This document shows positions 37,957-51,597 of a stretch of 64,000 nucleotides of DNA, piece after piece. Both the position numbers and the translations under genes were made by a program. Each line of letters begins with the position of its first letter. Positions within the stretch are counted from its first letter, which is position 1. The stretch spans positions 212,388,575-212,452,574 of the forward strand of contig JBAIZL010000001.1 in assembly GCA_036971475.1 (NCBI GenBank), written 5' to 3'. The notes under the pieces were generated by a model that saw nothing but the letters and a program-made list of their open reading frames with translations, was not told where the DNA came from and did not search any database. This DNA is from Prosapia bicincta. Taxonomy: Eukaryota > Arthropoda > Insecta > Hemiptera > Cercopidae.

Positions 37957-39750
37957 ATTCCCGCCACTGAGAGTAGCGTGCGCCTGAACTTTACAAATTC
38001 ACACCACCAAGTGTAGCGAGCACCAGAACAGTACAAGTTCCCACCACTGAGTTTAGCGTGCACCTGAACAGTACAAATTCCCATCACTGATTGTAGCGTG
38101 CACCGGAAAAATACAAAATCCCACCACTGAGTGTAGCGTGCATAACAGCACTACAAATTCCCACCACTGCGAGTAGCGTGCACCGGAACAGACAAGTTCC
38201 CTTCACTGAGGGTAGCGTGCACCTGAACATACTAAATTCCCATCACTGAGGGTCCCGTGCACCGGAACAGTAAAAGCCCAAACCACTGAGTGTAGTGTGC
38301 ACCTTAAAAGTACAAATTCCCACCACTGAGTGTAGCGTGTACCTGAACAGTACAAATTCTCGCCACTGACTGTAGCGTGCTCCTGAACAGTACAGATTCA
38401 AGCCACTGATAGTTGCGTACACCTGAACTGTACAGATTCAAGCCACTGAAAGTAGCGTACACCTGAACAGTACAAATTCACACCACTGAGTGTAGCGAGA
38501 ACCGGAACAGTAGAAGTTCCATTCACTGAGTGTAGCTTGCTCCTGAGTAGTACAGGTTCAAACCACTGAATTTAGCGTGCACCGGAACAGTACAAGTTCC
38601 CACCACTCAGCGTAGCGTTCACCGGAACAGTACAAGTGACCTTCACTGAGTGTAGCGAGCACCTGAACAGTACAATCCCCATCACTGAGTGTGGCGTGCC
38701 CGGAACAATACAATTTCCCACCACTGAGTGTAGCGTGCACCTGAATAATACAAATTCCCACCATTGAGTGTAGCGTGCACCGGAACAGTACAATTTCCCA
38801 CCACTGAGTGTAGCGTGCACCTGAATAATACAAATCCCCATCACTGAGTGTAGCGTGCACCGGAAAAGTACAACTTCACTTCACCGAGTGTAGCCTGCAC
38901 CTGAGCAGTAAAATCCCCATCACTGAGTGCAGCGTGCACAGGAACAGTACAAGTTCCCGCCACTGAGTGTAGCGTGCACCTGAATAATACAAATTCCCAC
39001 CATTGAGTGTAGCGTGCACCGGAACAGCACGAGTTCCCGCCACTGATTGTAGCGTGCACCTGAACAGTACACATTCCCGCCACTGAGTGTAGCGAGAACC
39101 GGAACAGTAGAAGTTCCATTCACTGAGTGTAGCTTGCTCCTGAGAAGTACAGGTTCAAACCACTGAATTTAGCGTGCACCGGAACAGTACAAGTTCCAAC
39201 CACTGAGCGTAGCGTTCACCGGAACAGTACAAGTGAACTTCACTGAGTGTAGCGTGCACCTGAATAGTACAATCCCCATCACTGAGTGTAGCGTGCACCG
39301 GAACAGTACAAGGTCCCACCACTGAGTGTAGCGTGCACCGAAAAAGTACAAGATCCCACCACTGATTGTAGCGTGCTTCGGAACAGTACAAATTCCTACC
39401 ACTGAGTGTAGCGTGCACCTGAACAATACAAATTCCCACCATTGATTGTAGCGTTCACCGGAACAGTAAAAGTTCCCACCACTGAGTGTAGCTTGCACCA
39501 ATAATGTTCAAGCTCCCACCACTGAGTGTAGCGTGCACCGGAACAGTACAAATTCCTACCACTGAGTGTAGCGTGCACCTGAACAATACAAATTCCCACC
39601 ATTGATTGTAGCGTTCACCGGAACAGTAAAAGTTCCCACCACTGAGTGTAGCTTGCACCAATAATGTTCAAGCTCCCACCACTGAGTGTAGCGTGCACCG
39701 GAACAGTACAAGCTCCCACCACTGAGTGTAGCGTGCACCGGAACAGTACG
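37957..39750. repeat. Higher-order copy at 3910-bp offset
   Basis: This is the third location of the marker series. It shares even rare units, such as the shortened GACAAGTTCCCTTCACTGAGGG unit and the CCCGTGCACC unit seen at about 34350 and 38255. Copies are near-identical, with occasional changes (for example TACGAGATCCC at about 39748). Confidence 0.8.
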
Positions 39751-42654
39751 AGATCCCACCATTGATTGTAGCGTTCACCGGAACAGTAAAAGTTTCCACC
39801 ACTGAGTGTAGCTTGCACCAATAATGTTCAAGCTCCCACCACTGAGTGTATGCGTGCACCGGAACAGTACAAGATCCCACTACTGATTGCAGCGTGCATC
39901 GGAACAGTACAAATTCCTACCACTGAGTGTAGCGTGCACCTGAACAATACAAATTCCCACTATTGATTGTAGCGTTCACCGGAACAGTAAAAGTTCCCAC
40001 CACTGAGTGTAGCTTGCACCAATAATGTTCAAGCTCCCACCAATGAGTGTAGCGTGCACCGGAACAGTACAAGCTCCCACCACTGAGTGTAGCGTGCACC
40101 GGAACAGTACAAGATCCCACCATTGATTGTAGCGTTCACCGGAACAGTAAAGGTTCCCACCACTGAGTGTAGCTTGCACCAATAATGTTCAGGCTCCCAC
40201 CACTGAGTGTAGCGTGCACCGGAACAGTACAAGATCCCACCACTGATTGTAGCGTGCATCGGAACAGTACAAATTCCTACCACTGAGTGTAGCGTGCACC
40301 TGAACAGTACAAGATCCCACCACTGAGTATAGCGTGCACCGGAACAGTACAAGATCCCACCATTGATTGTAGCGTGCATCGGAACAGTACAAATTCCCAC
40401 CACTGAGTGTAGCGTGCACCGGAACAGTACAAGATCCCACCACTGAGTGTAGCTTGCACCAATAATGTTCAAGCTCCCACCACTGAGTGTAGCGTGCACC
40501 GGAACAGTACAAGTTCCCACCACTGAGTGTAGCTTGCACCAATAATGTTCAAGCTCCCACCACTGAGTGTAGCGTGCACCGGAACAGTACAAGATCCCAC
40601 CACTGATTGTAGCGTGCATCGGAACAGTACAAATTCCTACCACTGAGTGTAGCGTGCACCTGAACAGTACAAGATCCCACCACTGAGTGTAGCGTGCACC
40701 GGAACAGTACAAGATCCCACCACTGATTGTAGCGTGCATCGGAACAGTACAAATTCCCACCACTGAGTGTAGCGTGCACCGGAACAGTACAAGATCCCAC
40801 CACTGATTGTAGCGTGCATCGGAACAGTACAAATTCCTACCACTGAGTGTAGCGTGCACCGGAACAGTACAAGCTCTCACCACTGAGTGTAGCGTGCACC
40901 GGAACAGTACAAGATCCCACCATTGATTGTAGCGTTCACCGGAACAGTACAAGTTCCCACCACTGAGTGTAGCTTGCACCAATAATGTTCAAGCTCCCAC
41001 CACTGAGTGTAGCGTGCACCGGAACAGTACAAGCTCCCACCACTGAGTGTAGCGTGCACCGGAACAGTACAAGATCCCACCACTGATTGTAGCGTGCATC
41101 GGAACAGTACAAATTCCTACCACTGAGTGTAGCGTGCACCGGAACAGTACAAGATCCCACCACTGAGTGTAGCGTGCACCGGAACAGTACATGATCCCAC
41201 CACTGAGTGTAGCGTGCATCGGAACAGTACAAATTCCCACCACTGAGTGTAGCGTGCACCGGAACAGTACAAGATCCCACCACTGAGTGTAGCGTGCACC
41301 GGAACAGTACAAGATCCCACCATTGATTGTAGCGTTCACCGGAACAGTAAACGTTCCCACCACTGAGTGTAGCTTGCACTAATAATGTTCAAGCTCCCAC
41401 CACTGAGTGTAGCGTGCACCGGAACAGTACAAGCTCCCACCACTGAGTGTAGCGTGCATCGGAACAGTACAAATTCCTACCACTGAGTGTAGCGTGCACC
41501 GGAACAGTACAAGATCCCACCACTGATTGTAGCGTGCATCGGAACAGTACAAATTCCTACCACTGAGTGTAGCGTGCACCGGAACAGTACAAGATCCCAC
41601 CACTGAGTGTAGCGTGCACCGGAACAGTACAAGATCCCACCATTGATTGTAGCGTTCACCGGAACAGTAAAAGTTCCCACCACTGAGTGTAGCTTGCACC
41701 AATAATGTTCAAGCTCCCACCACTGAGTGTAGCGTGCACCGGAACAGTACAAGCTCCCACCACTGAGTGTAGCGTGCACCGGAACAGTAAAATTCCCACC
41801 ACTGAGTGTAGCTTGCACCAATAATGTTCAAGCTCCCACCACTGAGTGTAGCGTGCACCGGAACAGTACAAGCTCCCACCACTGAGTGTAGCGTGCACCG
41901 GAACAGTACAAGATCCCACCACTGATTGTAGCGTGCATCGGAACAGTACAAATTCCTACCACTGAGTGTAGCGTGCACCGGAACAGTACAAGATCCCACC
42001 ATTGATTGTAGCGTTCACCGGAACAGTAAAAGTTCCCACCACTGAGTGTAGCGTGCACCTGAACAGTACAAGTTCCCACCACTGAGTGTAGCTTGCACCA
42101 ATAATGTTCAAGCTCCCACCACTGAGTGTAGCGTGCACCGGAACAGTACAAGATCCCACCATTGATTGTAGCGTGCATCGGAACAGTACAAATTCCTACC
42201 ACTGAGTGTAGCGTGCACTTGAACAATACAAATTCCCACAATTGATTGTAGCGTTCACCGGAACAGTAAAAGTTCCCACCACTGAGTGTAGCTTGCACCA
42301 ATAATGTTCAAGCTCCCACCACTGAGTGTAGCGTGCACCGGAACAGTACAAGATCCCACCACTGATTGTAGCGTGCATCGGAACAGTACAAATTCCTACC
42401 ACTGAGTGTAGCGTGCACCTGAACAATACAAATTCCCACTATTGATTGTAGCGTTCACCGGAACAGTAAAAGTTCCCACCACTGAGTGTAGCTTGCACCA
42501 ATAATGTTCAAGCTCCCACCACTGAGTGTAGCGTGCACCGGAACAGTACAAGATCCCACCACTGATTGTAGCGTGCATCGGAACAGTACAAATTCCTACC
42601 ACTGAGTGTAGCGTGCACCTGAACAATACAAATTCCCACCATTGATTGTAGCGT

Positions 42655-43110
42655 GCACCGGAGCAGTACAAAATCCCACCATTGAGTGTAGCGTGCACCT
42701 GAATAATACCAATTCCCACCATTGAGTATAGCGTGCACCGGAACAGCACGAGTTCCCACCACTGATTGTAGCGTGCACCGGAGCAGTACAAAATCCCACC
42801 ATTGAGTGTAGCGTGCACCTGAATAATACCAATTCCCACCATTGAGTATAGCGTGCACCGGAACAGCACGAGTTCCCACCACTGATTGTAGCGTGCACCG
42901 GAGCAGTACAAAATCCCACCATTGAGTGTAGCGTGCACCTGAATAATACCAATTCCCACCATTGAGTATAGCATGCACCGGAACAGCACGAGTTCCCACC
43001 ACTGATTGTAGCGTGCACCGGAGCAGTACAAAATCCCACCATTGAGTGTAGCGTGCACCTGAATAATACCAATTCCCACCATTGATTGTAGCGTGCACCG
43101 GAACAGTAAA
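42655..43110. repeat. 120-bp (3-unit) higher-order repeat, about four copies
   Basis: Trimers of three distinguishable 40-bp units (GAGCAGTACAAAATCCC, AATAATACCAATTCCC, AACAGCACGAGTTCCC) repeat in register every 120 bp. Similar trimers recur at 43560-44090 and, with other variants, at 46680-46920. Confidence 0.85.
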
Positions 43111-46100
43111 AGTTCCCACCACTGAGTGTAGCGTGCACCAATAATGTTCAAGCTCCCACCACTGAGTGTAGCGTGCACCGGAACAGTAAAAGATCCCACC
43201 ACTGATTGTAGCGTGCACCAATAATGTTCAAGCTCCCACCACTGAGTGTAGCGTGCACCGGAACAGTACAACATCCCACCACTGATTGTAGCGTGCATCG
43301 GAACAGTACAAATTCCTACCACTGAGTGTAGCGTGCACCTGAACAATACAAATTCCCACCACTGATTGTAGCGTGCACCGGAGCAGTAAAAATCCCACCA
43401 TTGAGTGTAGCGTGCATCGGAACAGTACAAAATCCCACCATTGAGTGTAGCGTGCATCGGAACAGTACAAATTCCTACCACTGAGTGTAGCGTGCACCTG
43501 AACAATACAAATTCCCACCACTGATTGTAGCGTTTACCGGAACAATACAAATTCCCACCATTGAGTGTAGCGTGCACCGGAGCAGTACAAAATCCCACCA
43601 TTGAGTGTAGCGTGCACCTGAATAATACCAATTCCCACCATTGAGTATAGCGTGCACCGGAACAGCACGAGTTCCCACCACTGATTGTAGCGTGCACCGG
43701 AGCAGTACAAAATCCCACCATTGAGTGTAGCGTGCACCTGAATAATACCAATTCCCACCATTGATTGTAGCGTGCACCGGAGCAGTACAAAATCCCACCA
43801 TTGAGTGTAGCGTGCACCTGAATAATACCAATTCCCACCATTGATTGTAGCGTGCACCGGAGCAGTACAAAATCCCACCATTGAGTGTAGCGTGCACCTG
43901 AATAACACCAATTCCCACCATTGAGTATAGCGTGCACCGGAACAGCACGAGTTCCCACCACTGATTGTAGCGTGCACCGGAGCAGTACAAAATCCCACCA
44001 TTGAGTGTAGCGTGCACCTGAATAATACCAATTCCCACCATTGAGTATAGCGTGCACCGGAACAGCACGAGTTCCCACCACTGATTGTAGCGTGCACCTG
44101 AACAATACAAATTCCCACTATTGATTGTAGCGTTCACCGGAACAGTAAAAGTTCCCACCACTGAGTGTAGCTTGCACCAATAATGTTCAAGCTCCCACCA
44201 CTGAGTGTAGCGTGCACCGGAACAGTACAAGATCCCACCACTGATTGTAGCGTGCATCGGAACAGTACAAATTCCTACCACTGAGTGTAGCGTGCACCTG
44301 AACAATACAAATTCCCACCATTGATTGTAGCGTGCACCGGAGCAGTACAAAATCCCACCATTGAGTGTAGCGTGCACCTGAATAATACCAATTCCCACCA
44401 TTGAGTATAGCGTGCACCGGAACAGCACGAGTTCCCACCACTGAGTGTAGCGTGCACCGGAACAATACAAATTCCCACCATTGATTGTAGCGTGCACCGG
44501 AGCAGTACAAAATCCCACCATTGAGTGTAGCGTGCACCTGAATAATACCAATTCCCACCATTGAGTGTAGCGTGCACCGGAACAATACCAATTCCCACCA
44601 TTGAGTATAGCGTGCACCGGAACAGTACAAATTCCCACCATTGAATGTAGCTTGCACCTTAACATTACAAATTCCCACCCCTGAGTGTAGCGTTTACCGG
44701 AACAGTACAAATTCCCACCCCTGAGTGTAGCGTTTACCGGAACAGTACAAATTCCCACCATTGAGTATAGCGTGCACCGGAACAGTACAAATTCCCACCA
44801 TTGAATGTAGCTTGCACCTTAACATTACAAATTCCCTTCACTGAGTGTAGCGTGCACCTGAACAGTACAAATTCCTACCACTGAGTGTAGCGTTTACCGG
44901 AACAGTACAAATTCCCACCATTGAGTGTAGCGTGCGCCTGAACAGTACAAATTCCCACCACTGAGTGTAGCGTGCACCTTAACATTACAAATTCCCACCC
45001 CTGAGTGTAGCGTTTACCGGAACAGTACAAGTTCCCTTCACTGAGTGTAGCGTGCACCTGAACAGTACAAGTTCCCTTCACTGAGTGCAGCGTGCACCGG
45101 AGCAGTACAAATTCCCACCACTGAGTGTAGCGTTTACCGGAACAGTACAAATTCCCACCATTGAGTGTAGCGTGCGCCTGAACAGTACAAATTCCCACCA
45201 CTGAATGTAGCGTGCGCCTGAACAGTACAAATTCCCACCACTGAGTGTAACGTGCACCTGAACAGTACAAGTTCCCTTCACTGAGTGTAGCGTGCACCTG
45301 AACAGTACAAGTTCTCTTCACTGAGTGTAGCGTGCACCTGAACAGTACAAATTCCCACCACTGAGTGTAGCGTTTACCGGAACAGTACAAATTCCCACCA
45401 TTGAGTGTAGCGTGCACCTGAATAATACCAATTCCCATCATTGAGTGTAGCGTGCGCCTGAACAGTACAAATTCCCACCACTGAATGTAGCTTGCACCTT
45501 AACATTACAAATTCCCACCCCTGAGTGTAGCGTTTACCGGAACAGTATAATTTCCCTTCACTGAGTGTAGCGTGCACCGGAGCAGTACAAAATCCCACCA
45601 TTGAGTGTAGCGTGCACCTGAACAGTACAAATTCCCACCACTGAGTGTAGCGTTTACCGGAGCAGTACAAATTCCCACCATTGAATGTAGCGTGCACCGG
45701 AACAGTACAAATTCCTACCATTGAATGTAGCTTGCACCTTAACGTTACAAATTCCCACCCCTGAGTGTAGCGTGCACCGGAACAGCACGAGTTCCCACCA
45801 CTGAGTGTAGCGTGCACCGGAACAATACAAATTCCCACCATTGATTGTAGCGTGCACCGGAGCAGTACAAAATCCCACCATTGAGTGTAGCGTGCACCTG
45901 AATAATACCAATTCCCACCATTGAGTGTAGCGTGCACCGGAACAATACCAATTCCCACCATTGAGTATAGCGTGCACCGGAACAGTACAAATTCCCACCA
46001 TTGAATGTAGCGTTTACCGGAACAGTACACGTTCCCTTCACTGAGTGTAGCGTGCACCTTAACATTACAAATTCCCACCCCTGAGTGTAGCGTTTACCGG

Positions 46101-46960
46101 AACAGTACAAGTTCCCTTCACTGAGTGTAGCGTGCACCTGAACAGTACAAATTCCCACCACTGAGTGTAGCGTTTACCGGAACAGTACAAATTCCCACCA
46201 TTGAGTGTAGCGTGCACCGGAGCAGTACAAAATCCCACCATTGAGTGTAGCGTGCACCTGAACAGTACAAATTCCCACCACTGAGTGTAGCGTTTACCGG
46301 AGCAGTACAAATTCCCACCATTGAATGTAGCGTGCACCGGAACAGTACAAATTCCCACCATTGAATGTAGCTTGCACCTTAACATTACAAATTCCCACCA
46401 TTGAGTGTAGCGTGCACCGGAGCAGTACAAAATCCCACCATTGAGTGTAGCGTGCACCTGAACAGTACAAATTCCCACCACTGAGTGTAGCGTTTACCGG
46501 AACAATACCAATTCCCACCATTGAGTATAGCGTGCACCGGAACAGTACAAATTCCCACCATTGAATGTAGCTTGCACCTTAACATTACAAATTCCCACCC
46601 CTGAGTGTAGCGTTTACCGGAACAGTACAAGTTCCCTTCACTGAGTGTAGCGTGCACCTGAACAGTACAAATTCCCACCACTGAGTGTAGCGTTTACCGG
46701 AACAGTACAAATTCCCACCATTGAGTGTAGCGTGCACCGGAGCAGTACAAAATCCCACCATTGAGTGTAGCGTGCACCTGAACAGTACAAATTCCCACCA
46801 CTGAGTGTAGCGTTTACCGGAACAGTACAAATTCCCACCATTGAGTGTAGCGTGCACCGGAGCAGTACAAAATCCCACCATTGAGTGTAGCGTGCACCTG
46901 AACAGTACAAATTCCCACCACTGAGTGTAGCGTTTACCGGAGCAGTACAAATTCCCACCA

Positions 46961-47600
46961 CTGAGTGTAGCGTTTACCGGAACAGTACAAATTCCCACCA
47001 TTGAGTGTAGCGTGCACCGGAGCAGTACAAAATCCCACCATTGAGTGTAGCGTGCACCTGAAAAATACCAATTCCCACCATTGAGTATAGCGTGCACCGG
47101 AACAGCACGAGTTCCCACCACTGATTGTACTGTGCACCGGAACAATACAAATTCCCACCATTGAATGTAGCTTGCACCTTAACATTACAAATTCCCACCC
47201 CTGAGTGTAGCGTTTACCGGAACAGTACAAGTTCCCTTCACTGAGTGTAGCGTGCACCTGAACAGTACAAATTCCCACCACTGAGTGTAGCGTTTACCGG
47301 AACAGTACAAATTCCCACCATTGAGTGTAGCGTGCACCGGAGCAGTACAAAATCCCACCATTGAGTTTAGCGTGCACCTGAATAATACCAATTCCCACCA
47401 TTGAGTATAGCGTGCACCGGAACAGCACGAGTTCCCACCACTGATTGTACTGTGCACCGGAACAATACAAATTCCCACCATTGAATGTAGCTTGCACCTT
47501 AACATTACAAATTCCCACCCCTGAGTGTAGCGTTTACCGGAACAGTACAAGTTCCCTTCACTGAGTGTAGCGTGCACCTGAACAGTACAAATTCCCACCA
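46961..47600. repeat. 320-bp (8-unit) higher-order repeat, two copies
   Basis: The eight-unit series at 46961-47280 is repeated at 47281-47600 with only isolated differences (for example AAAAATACC against AATAATACC). A partly matching third version follows to about 48000. Confidence 0.85.
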
Positions 47601-49128
47601 CTGAGTGTAGCGTTTACCGAAACAGTACAAATTCCCGCCTGTGAGTGTAGCGTGCGCCTGAACAGCACGAGTTCCCACCACTGATTGTAGCGTGCACCGG
47701 AACAGTACAAGTTCCCTTCACTGAGTGTAGCGTGCACCTGAACAGTACAAATTCCCACCACTGAGTGTAGCGTTTACCGAAACAGTACAAATTCCCGCCA
47801 CTGAGTGTGGCGTTCACCGGAACAGCACGAGTTCCCACCACTGATTGTACTGTGCACCGGAACAATACAAATTCCCACCATTGAATGTAGCTTGCACCTT
47901 AACATTACAAATTCCCACCCCTGAGTGTAGCGTTTACCGGAACAGTACAAGTTCCCTTCACTGAGTGTAGCGTGCACCTGAACAGTACAAATTCCCACCA
48001 CTGAGTGTAGCGTTTACCGAAACAGTACAAATTCCCGCCACTGAGTGTAGCGTGCGCCTGAACAGTACAAATTCACACCACCGAGTGTAGCGTGCACCGG
48101 AACAATACAAGTTCCTTTCACTGAGTGTAGCGTGCACCAGAACAGTACAAGTTCCCACCACTGAGTTTAGCGTGCACCGGAACAGTACAAGTTCTCACTA
48201 CTGAGTGTAGCGTGCACTGGAACAGTTTAAATTTCCTTCTTTGAGTGTAGCGTGCACCTGAACAGTGCAAATGCCCACCACTGAGTTTAGCGTGCACCGG
48301 TACAGTACAAGTTCCTTCACTGGGTGTAGCGTGCACCTGAACAGTACAAGTTTCCACCACTGATTTTAGCGTGCACCTGAACAGTACAAGTTCCCACCAC
48401 TGAGTGTACCGTGCACCGGAACAGTACAAGTTTCCTTCACTGAGTGTAGCGTGATCCTGAACAGTACAAGTTCCCACCACGGAAAGTAGTGTGCACCGGA
48501 ACAGTACAAGTTCCAACCACTGAGTTTTTAGCGTGCACCGGAACAGTACAAGATCCTTCACCTGAGTGTATAGTGAACCGGAACAGTACAAATTTCCTTC
48601 TTTGAGTGTAGCGTGCAATTGAACAATACAAATGCCCACCACTGAGTTTAGCGTGCACCGGAACAGTACAAGTTCCCACCACTGAGTGTAGCGTGCACCG
48701 GAACAGTACATGTTCCTTCACTGGGTGTAGCGTGCACCTGAACAGTACAAGTTTCCACCACTGAGTTTAGCGTGCACCGGAACAGTATAAGTTCCCACCA
48801 CTGAGTGTAGCGTGCACCGGAACAGTATAAGTTCCCACCACTGAGTGTAGCGTGCATCGGAACATTACCAATCCCCACCACTGTGTGTAGCGTCCATTGA
48901 TCCGAGTATATTTTTGCATCTGCATAGCTCTCAGACTTTTTAATCAATTGGAAAATATTGCCGTTTGAAAACACATTATTAAATAACAAAATTTATTAGT
49001 GTTTGAAATTTTTTTTAAATGGCTAGTTTCAGATTTTTCATCTTCAGCTGTCTGGTTATAACATATACCTTTACGTTTTGTTATAATGCTATTGTGACTC
49101 ATTGGATAATTGTTTTCTGTTTGTTTAG

Positions 49129-49272
49129 TGACGAAATTCATAAGGATTGGCATCGCAGAGAAGAACGACTATCCTTTATTCTTTGAGCATGGGTTGTACA
49201 CAGCGGAAGTGGACGAGGACGCCGACATCCGGTACACTGTGCTCACGGTGACGGCTCAGGATTATGAAGAAG
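49129..49272 (+). CDS. CadN: Cadherin exon A (neural-cadherin-like), internal exon
   Basis: Part of a classical cadherin: a calcium-dependent homophilic adhesion receptor of the plasma membrane whose extracellular cadherin (EC) repeats are exposed outside the cell. The exon follows a pyrimidine-rich acceptor (TTCTGTTTGTTTAG) and ends at GAAG/GTACGT. It is 144 bp and begins and ends in phase 1, so it starts with the last two bases of a codon. In frame it reads TKFIRIGIAEKNDYPLFFEH, then LYTAEVDEDADIRYTVLTVT and AQDYEE. EKNDYP..F is a linker motif, AEVDED is the conserved start of an EC repeat and TVLTVTAQD is its B strand. The rest of that repeat is on exon B. The assignment to CadN is by recall of the insect protein and is less certain than the cadherin call. 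Confidence 0.88.
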
Positions 49273-49548
49273 GTACGTTGCGGGGGATATGTTTATGGCG
49301 ATGGCATTATTTTCCTGTTCGTAACGGTATCATGTTACCTAACCTGCACGATCTATAAGTCTGTGAAACGTATCTTCAGACGAAAAGACGGCCCAGGATT
49401 AAAGCAGCGACCAATTTGGTTTATAATTAACTGTGCACTATATAATCGTACAAATAATTGTAGCAGTTTGGCCTATTATTTCGTTTACACCGTTTTTATA
49501 GTTCTAGAATTTCGTAGTCCATTACGTTCAGTGAATCTTATTATTCAT
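49273..49548 (+). other. Start of the 7.6-kb cadherin intron
   Basis: The intron opens with a good donor, GTACGT, and ends at the acceptor before 56834. The coding frame of exon A stays open into it to 49358, a read-through artefact. An overlapping frame (49264-49566) shows nothing recognisable. Confidence 0.7.
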
Positions 49549-49665
49549 TTAAACAATAGTTTATGACTATCCGGACTTTATATTTAGTAAATTTGTTTAG
49601 TAACCTAACCTAATCTAACAAATCTACTAAATATAAAGTTCGGATAGTCATAAACTATTGTTTAA
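49549..49665. repeat. 117-bp near-perfect hairpin (49-bp arms, 19-bp loop)
   Basis: The arm at 49549-49597 begins TTAAACAATAGTTTATGACT. It is the reverse complement of the arm at 49617-49665, with two mismatches visible in 49 positions. The loop at 49598-49616 contains CCTAACCTAA. The transcribed intron would form a long stem. It could be a small foldback or MITE-type element; flanking target duplications are not clear. It has no coding content. Confidence 0.9.
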
Positions 49666-50409
49666 GTTTTTATAATATTTTCTTACTCGCTGGACCAATA
49701 GCTCGTCGGGATTTTATAGTCAAGTGTAGGAGAAATTATATGTTTCCTTCCTCTTGCGATAAATGTAAATACTACATTTTCAATAAAAACCGACTTGATG
49801 AGGCGATAAACCCTTTGTCAAAATGTCGTCTTGTAATAAACAAATTTGATAACTCTCTTAGTAACCATATAATTATTCTTCCCAATAACGTTATTTTTAA
49901 CTTTCGTAAAATATTATCCGCATTCAACATAAAACCCATTTAATAAGTGAAAGCGCGGATCTAGGATAATAAATCACCGAGTTGTTCATGATGAAGCCGC
50001 TTAGTTCGTAGGCTCCTGTCTCATTACTATGCAGGATGGCAACATAACAAAAAGCAATAAACGTGAGTCGGGAGGTATATGAGCGCATCACAGCGCAGTA
50101 CAAAGAGGTCTGTATTTAATAAAACAGACGCATAGACAACGGGGAATATACTTATAACTTATTCGTGGCTAACATATCCGGCAATTATTTAATTTATCTG
50201 CTCAGGATTTGGAACATCGTTCCACTGCTATTCTCATTTTCGTAGCCCCTCCATGTTTCAGTATTGTCTGTGTACTTAGATTGCCTATATAACGCCGTGT
50301 CTACAGGGTCACCAACTTTTAAGCACGTTTACTTTGCGTTAGGGCACAAATCTTTGTATGTACACCTATAGCGAATTCGTTTAAAGTAAAATCTGAGTGC
50401 ATATATATG
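49666..50409. other. AT-rich intron, no gene seen
   Basis: A 67-codon frame at 49740-49943 with two early CxxC-spaced cysteines resembles no family I know and is likely chance. The segment ends in a short ATATATAT run, the left remnant of the microsatellite into which the next element inserted. Confidence 0.5.
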
Positions 50410-50411
50410 TA

Positions 50412-51322
<911 letters not shown>

Positions 51323-51597
51323 TACCTATAAAAAATTGAAAGAAGCAGTGCAAATATATTCTCCAAGTTGTTTTCAAATAAAAGTCAGTTTCTAAAAAGC
51401 ATGGTTGAAAAAAACCATTCCTTAGAAAGTTAAATATTTTTCCTTGCATTTTATTATCTCTCAAACATTGTTTTAATCCTGTAAATTTGAAATGTTCCAG
51501 ACGGATCTCTTTTATAGTTGTTACTTTTGGAACTGAAAAATAAGGAAAGGGTTCGGAATAGAAGATGGGACATGAGGAAGGCTAAGTATTATCTGGA
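51323..51597. other. AT-rich intron spacer, no gene seen
   Basis: Low-GC sequence between the microsatellite and the 42-bp minisatellite; only short open frames. Confidence 0.5.

Larger units (their letters stand above)
32128..48897. repeat. 40-bp tandem satellite array (about 420 copies)
   Basis: The unit is 40 bp on the plus strand: AATTCCCACCACTGAGTGTA followed by GCGTGCACCGGAACAGTACA. Edge copies at 32128-34600 and after about 48100 are diverged, with 39- and 41-43-bp units; the core at 35500-47600 is regular. The period is not a multiple of three, and the minus-strand consensus has no stop in any phase. All three minus frames therefore read through with a 40-residue (120-bp) peptide period, giving apparent ORFs up to 569 codons. 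I see no similarity to the 81- or 113-bp units. The array ends 230 bp before cadherin exon A. Confidence 0.97.

Noticed and set aside
1..48897. CRISPR arrays
   Set aside because: Repeats are directly adjacent with no unique spacers of constant length, and the context is eukaryotic with exons, LINE and satellites.
32086..48989. Dozens of minus-strand ORFs (up to 569 aa) with CTLHSVVG/CSGARYTQW repeats
   Set aside because: All are the three phases of the 40-bp satellite, whose consensus lacks stops on that strand. The same DNA appears in overlapping frames.
49740..49943. 67-aa ORF with a CxxCK motif
   Set aside because: AT-rich, single, without homologous motifs or splice context; chance frame is likelier.
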